A DNA stretch of 12,121 nucleotides from Christensenella sp. UBA941 (GTDB lineage Bacteria; Bacillota; Clostridia; Christensenellales; UBA941), in contig DBDD01000125.1 in assembly GCA_002293365.1 (NCBI GenBank), forward strand, positions 1 to 12,121, in the 5' to 3' direction. Below, piece after piece: positions 7,440 to 12,121 of the stretch. The notes beneath the pieces were generated by a model that saw only the letters and a program-made list of their open reading frames with translations, ran no database searches and had not been told where the DNA came from. Position 1 is the stretch's first letter; every line of letters starts with the position of its first letter. The translations under genes and the position numbers were made by a program.

Positions 7440-7620
7440 CCCGCCACGGCGCGAACGTAACACCGCCATGTTGACATTTAGCACGTTTTGGCAGTCTGCA
7501 AACCGCTTGTTTGCGGGCTTTTTTTTGCGGCTAAAACTGCGTTTTGGGGTGTGGCAAGGGTTTTACCCTACCTACCCCGAAAACGGCTTATAGCCGCTAA
7601 TAGGGCGTTATTTGCATCTC
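7440..7620 (-). other. oriT-proximal-like end region of the ICE-derived element
   Basis: Read on the minus strand, this stretch resembles what lies before mobC/relaxase genes in Tn1549-like elements: a GTTTTAGCC-type block, a hairpin, the segment ACGTGCTAAATGTCAACATG, then a GC-rich palindromic run around 7425-7455. The mobilisation genes themselves are absent. The wider gene-free stretch 7313-7567 contains nothing else I can name apart from the terminator-like hairpin. The oriT assignment rests on recollection of related elements, not on a nic-site match. Confidence 0.35.
7496..7526 (+). terminator. Rho-independent terminator-like hairpin
   Basis: CTGCAAAC (7496-7503), loop CGCTT, GTTTGCGG (7509-7516), then GC and eight T (7519-7526). 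It would act on plus-strand transcription and sits near the right end of the element, where it could block outward read-through into degV's antisense strand. Confidence 0.6.
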
Positions 7621-8410
7621 TTTTTCCTGTCTGAAAAAAGTTTCTCTTGACAAAAGCCCTAATGGCTTGTACTTGGGCCTTTGCCTCGGAAACGATGGAG
7701 GGATCTTGAACAGTATGCGTTATAAAGATACGCGAATAATCCAAATTCGCGTTGCCGGCAAGCTTATCTTGTATATATTCGCTTAGACAGCGCGAAAGCT
7801 TGCCTCTATATTTCTTGCCGACGCCCATTTTGCCGCTCTTTACTTCTATGCAAGGCTTGAGCTTTAAAACGTTTGCGCCGAGCTGCGCGAGCGCGGAACA
7901 GCGCCCGCCTTTGCGGAGATAGTCGAGCGTATCGACGACGAAGCTAACGTCCAAGCGCAAGGACGCGTCGCGCAGCCTATCGGCGATTTCCGCAGCCGAA
8001 AGGCCGGCTTGGGCGAGCTCTGCGGCCATGAGTACCAAGAGCCCCGTACCTGTAGAGAGGTTGTTTGAATCCACGACGCAAACGCCTTCGACTTCCTTCG
8101 CGGCGAGAACCGCGTTCTGGTGCGATGCGGAAAGGTGCGAGCTGATATTTATATGGACGACGGAGAATCCTTTTTTTATGTAGCCAGAAAAACGCTCGGC
8201 ATAATCGAGCATAGGCACGGCCGCCGTTTTAGGCAGCGTACCCGTCTGTTCGACAAAGCTGAAAACGTCTTTTTGAGTTACCTCCACGCCGTCGCGCCCG
8301 GTTGTTTCGTTTAATGTTATGTAGAGCGGAATGGGGTCGATATCGTACTTTTCGTACAGTTCAGCCGTAAGATCGGCTGTCGAATCGCAAGTGATCTTGA
8401 CGCTTGACAT
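7568..8410 (-). pseudogene. degV 5' part (fatty-acid-binding DegV/FakB family), chimeric 3' end
   Basis: Residues 1-253 (7651-8410) are a DegV-family protein: the ITCDSTADL start (6-14), KT at 61-62, NISSHLSAS (88-96), VVDSNNLSTGTG (112-123) and DTLDYLRKGGR (160-170). Family members bind a fatty acid and, where a FakA kinase exists, present it for phosphorylation. At codon 254 the frame enters the mobile element and gains 27 unrelated residues. The native 28-residue end, with the conserved histidine near position 268 that in FakB contacts the fatty-acid carboxylate, is stranded at 5782-5872. The 280-residue ORF is thus intact in appearance but chimeric, and probably defective. Start ATG follows AGGAGCG. 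KTAAVP and SASHQNA depart from the usual KTSQPS and SGTYQSA, so the parent was already divergent. Confidence 0.88.
7651..7655. repeat. Right junction repeat (CAAAA) of the element in degV
   Basis: This is the second copy of the CAAAA found at 5868-5872. On the coding strand (TTTTG) it covers the end of codon 252, all of codon 253 and the first base of codon 254; the matching bases at 5868-5872 hold the same codon phase. Confidence 0.75.
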
Positions 8411-8471
8411 GGAACGCTCCTATGAGGAATTATGTATAAATATATTTTACATAGTTTTGATTTTTTTACAA
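8349..8471 (-). repeat. degV copy of a duplicated promoter/RBS/N-terminal segment
   Basis: This segment is similar to 10012-10137, from the -35 region through about codon 21. The 20 bases before the ATG differ at one position, and the first 17 codons match at 38 of 51 bases without gaps. degV is the likely source, since the encoded DSTADL is a genuine DegV motif. Confidence 0.75.
8444..8471 (-). promoter_or_regulatory. Probable promoter of degV
   Basis: TTGTAA (8466-8471), 16 bases, TAAAAT (8444-8449) on the minus strand, about 34 bases before the degV ATG. The matching part of the glycosyltransferase leader keeps the same layout. The 85-base gap to the upstream glycosyltransferase holds no clear terminator. 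Confidence 0.5.
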
Positions 8472-8495
8472 GGTTTCCTGGTTTCAATTTAGCGC

Positions 8496-10073
8496 CTAAT
8501 TAAACACGACGTCGGGAAATATCTGCTCCACAATATTTAAGGGCTGATTGGCTTCATAGAAAGCACGCAGCTCGTCCGGCGAATGGCTGCGCACGATCAC
8601 AAGCGTTTCGGGCTTTGTTTTGCGATATTCAAGATATTCGTTTAGGCCTCCCTTTATATGGGACATGCCCGCAAACTTGGAGTACAGCAGCAAGCTTTGG
8701 GGCATCGAAATTTCGCCCCCGTTCGCGTCGATCATATAAAACTCTTTATAAGCGCCGCTTGGCAGGCTGCTAAAGATATTGGCCGCGCTGGTATGCTCGT
8801 TCATGGAGTCTATACGGGTGTAGTCAAACGGCGGCGTAATAATTCCTATGAAAATTAGCGCCGCGCACAACACCCCCAGCGGGACGGCGAGCCTATTCTT
8901 TTTATCCTTAAAGCCGCACGCGAACGTTTGAAGCGCCCACGCCGGCAGGAACGCGAAACCTATCAGGCTCGGAAACACATACCAGCCTAGCTTTGTTGTC
9001 GCGGCAGTAAAAACAATAATCGGAATCACAGCCATCAAACCGAAAACTGTCAGAAGTACCCGATTGCCTGCGGAGCACTTTTCCGGGACTGCCGAAGACT
9101 CTACCTTTATGTTGCCGCGCGCTTGAATACCCGAATAAATAAGCGCGCAAAGCGTACTCGCCACGACGCCCCAAAACAGCGGCGCTCCCATATAATAATG
9201 CAGCGCGCCAAAATAGTAGCCGAAGCCGCCGGAATGGCCTTCGACGACGGTAGTCACTCGGTTCAAAACATCCAATTCAAAAAGATAGCGAAAGAACGTC
9301 GTTCCGTCGTACGAATAGCGCAGAATCGCCCAAGCGAGCGCTGGGAGCGCCATTGGCATCAGCAGATAAAGTAGAATTTCTTTGGTGCGAAAAAATCCGG
9401 CTTTGCGCAGTAGAATCATGCTTAGCGCTACGACCAAAAGCAGCGGGAAAACGTGCATGGACTTGCTAAGAAAAGCAAGGGATACAAATAAACCTGCGCC
9501 GATCAAATGCTTTGGAGACTTTAAATAAGCCATAGCGAGGAACATACACGTAAAAAAACAGCATAAAAAGAACAGCGCGTCCGGGTCTCCCGTCCTAAAT
9601 AAATGAAAGAAACGCATCCCGTAACACGCAAATATCGCGCCGCAGCATATCGACGCCCAAGAACCGCAATATTTATTCAAAAACAGCATGGCGCTCAATG
9701 CTATTATTGGCAGGCACAGCGCCGAAAAGAAACGCATCCCGATCAGATTGTAGCCAAAAATCCGGAACGAAAGCGCCATAAACCACGAGCTAATCGGAGG
9801 CTTTACGTTATAATAATCGGCCTCGCCGTCGTACGTATTGACGATAAAGTTCTCGTTTTCGAGCATTTCTATCGCGTTTACGCCATGCCTTGCCTCGTCC
9901 CAATCGCTTATTAGATCGTTATCGAGCCCCCAAAACGCGTTATAAACCGCGAATATTAAGACTAGCGCAAAGCAAGCCCAATACAATGCCGGTTTTCTTT
10001 TCGGCTTGATACTTTTCTTGCTTTCAGCCGCAAGGTTGGCAGTCGAGCCTCGGGGGATCTTGATACTTGGCAT
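8496..10073 (-). CDS. ArnT/PMT-like membrane glycosyltransferase (GT39/GT83 type)
   Basis: This is a 525-residue polytopic membrane protein that would transfer a sugar from a polyprenyl-phosphate donor to a cell-surface acceptor on the outer face of the membrane. After the first membrane span (about 29-48) comes SDWDEARHG, with the expected catalytic acid pair D59-E60 in the first external loop, then the KPP motif (91-93), TGDPDALF (161-168), a series of hydrophobic spans, and TTKLGWYVFP (359-368), a usual late motif of ArnT-like enzymes. The tail from about 415 is a soluble domain. Length fits ArnT-like proteins (about 550). Residues 1 to about 17 (MPSIKIPRGSTANLAAE) are not normal for the family and derive from a duplicated degV start; they supply the only plausible start codon and the ribosome binding site. 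Donor and acceptor are unknown. Confidence 0.87.
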   Translation of the reverse strand: MPSIKIPRGSTANLAAESKKSIKPKRKPALYWACFALVLIFAVYNAFWGLDNDLISDWDEARHGVNAIEMLENENFIVNTYDGEADYYNVKPPISSWFMALSFRIFGYNLIGMRFFSALCLPIIALSAMLFLNKYCGSWASICCGAIFACYGMRFFHLFRTGDPDALFFLCCFFTCMFLAMAYLKSPKHLIGAGLFVSLAFLSKSMHVFPLLLVVALSMILLRKAGFFRTKEILLYLLMPMALPALAWAILRYSYDGTTFFRYLFELDVLNRVTTVVEGHSGGFGYYFGALHYYMGAPLFWGVVASTLCALIYSGIQARGNIKVESSAVPEKCSAGNRVLLTVFGLMAVIPIIVFTAATTKLGWYVFPSLIGFAFLPAWALQTFACGFKDKKNRLAVPLGVLCAALIFIGIITPPFDYTRIDSMNEHTSAANIFSSLPSGAYKEFYMIDANGGEISMPQSLLLYSKFAGMSHIKGGLNEYLEYRKTKPETLVIVRSHSPDELRAFYEANQPLNIVEQIFPDVVFN

Positions 10074-10137
10074 GGAACGCTCCTATGGGGAATGATATAG
10101 TATGAATTATATTACATAATAGCTTTATTGTTTTCAA
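10012..10137 (-). repeat. Glycosyltransferase copy of the duplicated degV 5' segment
   Basis: This is the partner of 8349-8471. It comprises the promoter region, a nearly identical ribosome-binding leader and 17 codons. Encoded residues agree at 10 of 17 positions with DegV (both have K-I at 5-6, STA at 10-12, L14 and AE at 16-17). Beyond about codon 21 the sequences are unrelated. Confidence 0.75.
10109..10137 (-). promoter_or_regulatory. Probable promoter of the glycosyltransferase gene
   Basis: TTGAAA (10132-10137), 17 bases, TAATAT (10109-10114), about 36 bases before the ATG. It corresponds to the degV promoter in the duplicated segment, so the two genes may share timing or control. Confidence 0.5.
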
Positions 10138-10183
10138 GAACAGCCGCAAAAATATTCATTAATACAATATATATTCTAATACC

Positions 10184-10287
10184 ATAGGGGCGATTCCTGA
10201 ATCGCGCGCGACCAATATTGTTGGGGCCGGCGCCCTCGTCGGACCGAAACCCAAAATTCCGACATCCATTGTTCACGTACCCCCTAC
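10184..10287. repeat. MITE-like palindromic repeat, degenerate
   Basis: It begins ATAGGGGCG and ends CGTACCCCCTA, an imperfect terminal inverted repeat. Inside is the hairpin GCGATTC-CT-GAATCGC (10190-10205) and a GC-rich centre (GGGGCCGGCGCCC). The style matches widespread 'TAGGGGCG...CGCCCCTA' small repeats of Clostridia and other bacteria. It has no coding capacity. Copy number in the genome cannot be judged from one window. Confidence 0.5.
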
Positions 10288-10361
10288 ATTATATGGAAAT
10301 ACAACCTTCGATAAACAACGCCACTATATGCGCGCTTTTATACCGTTCACACTCTGTTAAT

Positions 10362-10390
10362 AATTGGCGGTGCGCTATTTTGCGCCAATT
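10362..10390 (+). repeat. 8-bp perfect inverted repeat (possible operator or hairpin)
   Basis: AATTGGCG (10362-10369) and CGCCAATT (10383-10390) are separated by 13 bases. It lies about 80 bases upstream of the permease promoter. No T-run follows. It may bind a regulator or be a relic of mobile DNA. Confidence 0.4.
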
Positions 10391-10414
10391 CGGGGCACAA
10401 TACCCGCTGTAACG

Positions 10415-10455
10415 GCGTCTAAGCAAAAGCTGGCAAGAAATAACCTTTTAGACGC
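10415..10455 (+). promoter_or_regulatory. 8-bp inverted repeat overlapping the permease promoter (candidate operator)
   Basis: GCGTCTAA (10415-10422) and TTAGACGC (10448-10455) are perfect complements 25 bases apart. The right arm falls where the -35 element of the permease promoter should be, so a bound repressor or activator dimer, or DNA looping between half-sites, could control sugar uptake. No known operator consensus is recognised. Confidence 0.45.
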
Positions 10456-10465
10456 AAAAATGGTG

Positions 10466-10479
10466 TGATATACTATAAT
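10466..10479 (+). promoter_or_regulatory. Extended -10 promoter of the carbohydrate permease genes
   Basis: TG-A-TATACT (10466-10474) is an extended -10 site. It overlaps a perfect TATAAT (10474-10479). No strong -35 stands at the right distance from either, which fits an extended -10 or an activator-dependent promoter. The start would be about 20-30 bases before the permease start codon. Confidence 0.55.
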
Positions 10480-10508
10480 TCGGCAAAATTCGGAATGTGG
10501 AGGATTCA

Positions 10509-11369
10509 TTGGCAAAGCGCGTTAAACGCATCAAAGCGGGGTCGGCGGCCGGGTTCATTCTGCCCAGCCTACTTGGCGTCGCGTTGTTTTTCCTTGTGCC
10601 TTTTATCGGCGTTTTCTATTACGCCTTTGTGGACAGCCCCGTTAACGGGCGTTTCGCGGGCTTTGCGAACTTCACGTCGCTCTTCCAAAACCGTGCTTTT
10701 TTAAACGCCGCGAGCAATACGCTCCTATTTTCGGCGGTATCCGTGCCGTTGGTTATGGTGCTGTCGCTGGCTTTAGCCCTATTGCTAAATACGCGTATCT
10801 ACGCCCGCTCGTTTTTGCGCGCCGCGTTCCTATCGCCGATGGTCATTCCCGTCGCAAGCGTGGTCTTAATGTGGGTAATTCTCTTCAACTTTACCGGCTC
10901 GCTGAACGTCATGCTCCACTCGTTCGGATACGCGCCGATAGACTGGATGAAGTCCGAATGGGCGCGCTTCGTAATAATTTTAGTATTTACATGGAAAAAC
11001 GCGGGCTACAATATGGTTATATTCCTCGCGGCGCTACAGGGCGTCCCGAAGGAGCTCTATGAGGCAGCGCGCGTGGACGGCATTTCATGGCACAGGCAGT
11101 TCGGGCGTATAACGCTGCCGTATTTGCTGCCTACGGGGTTCTTTATCCTTATAATGTCGCTGATCAATTCTTTCAAGGTTTTTCGGGAAACATACCTCGT
11201 AACGGGCGATTACCCGCACGAAAGCGTGTACATGCTCCAGCACTATATGAACAACATGTTCAAACAGCTGGACTACCAAAAGCTTTCCGCCGCCGCTATC
11301 GTCATGGCAATCGTCATCGCCCTGATAGTATTCGTGCTGCTGCGCGTGGAAAGGCGGGCCAGCGCATGA
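10509..11369 (+). CDS. Carbohydrate ABC transporter permease, MalF/UgpA type
   Basis: This 286-residue inner-membrane permease has about six spans. The cytoplasmic EAA loop, YEAARVDGISWHRQFGRITLPYLLP (split here by residue: Y184 to P208), is the docking site for the ATPase subunit and places it in the CUT1 sugar-importer family. I use the TTG at 10509, five bases after GGAGG (10499-10503), giving MAKRVKR; the frame opens at a GTG (10497), but that codon itself overlaps the ribosome binding site. It ends in an ATGA overlap with the next permease. No binding-protein gene precedes it, unlike the common order. It would import a mono- or oligosaccharide, with the identity unknown. Confidence 0.88.
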   Translation: MAKRVKRIKAGSAAGFILPSLLGVALFFLVPFIGVFYYAFVDSPVNGRFAGFANFTSLFQNRAFLNAASNTLLFSAVSVPLVMVLSLALALLLNTRIYARSFLRAAFLSPMVIPVASVVLMWVILFNFTGSLNVMLHSFGYAPIDWMKSEWARFVIILVFTWKNAGYNMVIFLAALQGVPKELYEAARVDGISWHRQFGRITLPYLLPTGFFILIMSLINSFKVFRETYLVTGDYPHESVYMLQHYMNNMFKQLDYQKLSAAAIVMAIVIALIVFVLLRVERRASA

Positions 11370-12121
11370 ACCGTGCCGAGGGAACCGCGCCGCGCGATAG
11401 CGGCGTACCTGTAAGAGAGAAAATCCAGGTAGCGTTACATAAGCTGCTCGGCGGTATAGACAACGTCCGCCGCTTACTGGTTACGCTTTTGATCGGTATT
11501 TTGGCCATCGCGTTCTTGTTCCCCGTGCTGTTTACGATCGTAAACGCGTTCATGGAACAGGAGGAAATCGTAGAGAATTACGGCATGATCCTTGAGCAGA
11601 TCAGCCCGGGCTTCAACTACGGCTACAGCGAAGACGACGGCTCCGGGCGCACGTATTCCGACGAGGCGAATTTAAAGCTGATTCCAGACAACGTGACGCT
11701 GTCGCAGTTCTATACTGTGCTTATGAAGAGCCCGGATTATCTGCTTAAGTTTTGGAACAGCGTCCTGATAGCGGGGCTTATCGTCCTCGGGCAGGTCGTT
11801 ATCGGGGCTTTAGCCGCATACGCGTTTGCGAAGGTGCGCTCGAAGTGGGTGGACGTACTCTTCTACCTGTATATCGTCATGATGCTGATGCCGTTTCAGG
11901 TTACGCTCGTGCCGAACTACCTAATGGCCGACTGGCTTGGTATTTTAAATACCTACGCGGCGATCATTTTGCCTGGCGCGTTTTCCACCTTCGGCGTGTT
12001 CCTCTTGCGCCAGTTCATGATGCAGGTGCCGGACGCCTATATCGAGGCCGCCCGCCTCGACGCCGCTGGCGAATTGAAGATATTCCGCAAGATCGTTTTG
12101 CCGATGTGCAAGCCCGGCCTC
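11366..12121 (+). CDS. Carbohydrate ABC transporter permease, MalG/UgpE type, 3' end outside the window
   Basis: The first 252 codons are visible and the frame runs off the right edge. It starts at an ATG overlapping the upstream stop (ATGA), implying coupled translation. It has an unusually long hydrophilic N-tail (about 36 residues), a first span at 37-60, and TLSQFYTVL (111-119), the usual MalG-type segment before span two. The EAA loop starts at YIEAARLDAAGE (225-236), with R241-K242-I243-V244-L245-P246 closing it. The external stretch between span one and TLSQFY (61-110) is longer than usual for the family and rich in D, E, S and Y. It forms the importer channel with the upstream permease. 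Confidence 0.87.
   Translation, partial: MNRAEGTAPRDSGVPVREKIQVALHKLLGGIDNVRRLLVTLLIGILAIAFLFPVLFTIVNAFMEQEEIVENYGMILEQISPGFNYGYSEDDGSGRTYSDEANLKLIPDNVTLSQFYTVLMKSPDYLLKFWNSVLIAGLIVLGQVVIGALAAYAFAKVRSKWVDVLFYLYIVMMLMPFQVTLVPNYLMADWLGILNTYAAIILPGAFSTFGVFLLRQFMMQVPDAYIEAARLDAAGELKIFRKIVLPMCKPGL

Larger units (their letters stand above)
5873..7655. mobile_element. ~1.78-kb ICE-derived miniature element inserted in degV
   Basis: The limits come from reconstructing degV: removing 1783 bases, with one CAAAA left behind, restores a 281-residue protein. Contents from left to right are a left arm with palindromes but no convincing gene (5873-6191), a broken tnpW-like ORF, a GC-rich hairpin, one intact CPBP-family membrane protein on the minus strand, and a right arm (7313-7650). 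From memory, the right arm resembles the relaxase-side end of Tn1549/CTn-like ICEs: a terminator-like hairpin, a GTTTTGGGGTGTGGCAAGGG block and a GC-rich palindromic stretch upstream of where mob genes would sit. No integrase, excisionase or relaxase is present, so it would need enzymes from a full-length relative. The insertion is seen directly; the family assignment is pattern recollection. Confidence 0.8.

Noticed and set aside
7568..7650. The last 27 residues of the DegV ORF as an authentic DegV C-terminus
   Set aside because: They contain none of the conserved SHCGPGTLG motif and come from element DNA; the true end lies at 5782-5872.
10218..10412. A 64-residue ORF upstream of the sugar permeases
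   Set aside because: It has no ribosome binding site, overlaps the MITE-like repeat and an inverted repeat, and shows no protein-like features.
1..12121. tRNA, rRNA or CRISPR array
   Set aside because: I saw no cloverleaf-like gene, no ribosomal RNA sequence and no regularly spaced direct repeats.

Overview
The window looks like chromosomal DNA of a Gram-positive anaerobe of the Clostridia type. Nearly every gene has a strong AGGAGG-type ribosome binding site, base composition is intermediate, and the mobile DNA resembles the Tn1549/CTn-like integrative elements common in gut Firmicutes. This assignment is an inference from gene style; nothing in the window fixes the species.

Region 1 (1-5703, minus strand) reads as one probable transcription unit. 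A good promoter (TAGACA-N16-TATAAT, 5676-5703) leads into an HpcH/HpaI-type aldolase, a class I aminotransferase, an M24-family pita-bread metalloenzyme, the two ATPases of a branched-chain/hydrophobic amino acid ABC importer (livG, livF), and the first 20 codons of what is probably its binding protein. Together they suggest uptake of an amino acid or peptide-like compound, hydrolysis, transamination to a 2-oxo acid and aldol cleavage. The substrate is unknown.

Region 2 (5782-8471) is a degV (fatty-acid-binding protein) gene split by a mobile element of about 1783 bp. The first 253 codons lie at 7651-8410. The missing 28 codons, including the conserved SSHCGPGTLG end, lie intact at 5782-5872. 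Both junctions carry CAAAA, and joining across it restores a 281-residue frame exactly. The element has the terminal and oriT-proximal look of an ICE but no recombinase or relaxase. It holds a broken tnpW-like ORF and one complete cargo gene, a CPBP-family (CAAX protease/Abi) membrane protein.

Region 3 (8496-10137) holds an ArnT/PMT-like (GT39-type) membrane glycosyltransferase on the minus strand. Its promoter, ribosome binding site and first ~17 codons are a diverged copy of the same region of degV, so the glycosyltransferase appears to have captured degV's 5' end.

Region 4 (10138-10508) is non-coding. It holds a ~100-bp palindromic MITE-like repeat, two 8-bp inverted repeats and an extended -10 promoter. 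Region 5 (10509-12121, plus strand) holds two overlapping carbohydrate ABC transporter permeases (MalF/MalG type), the second cut off by the window edge.
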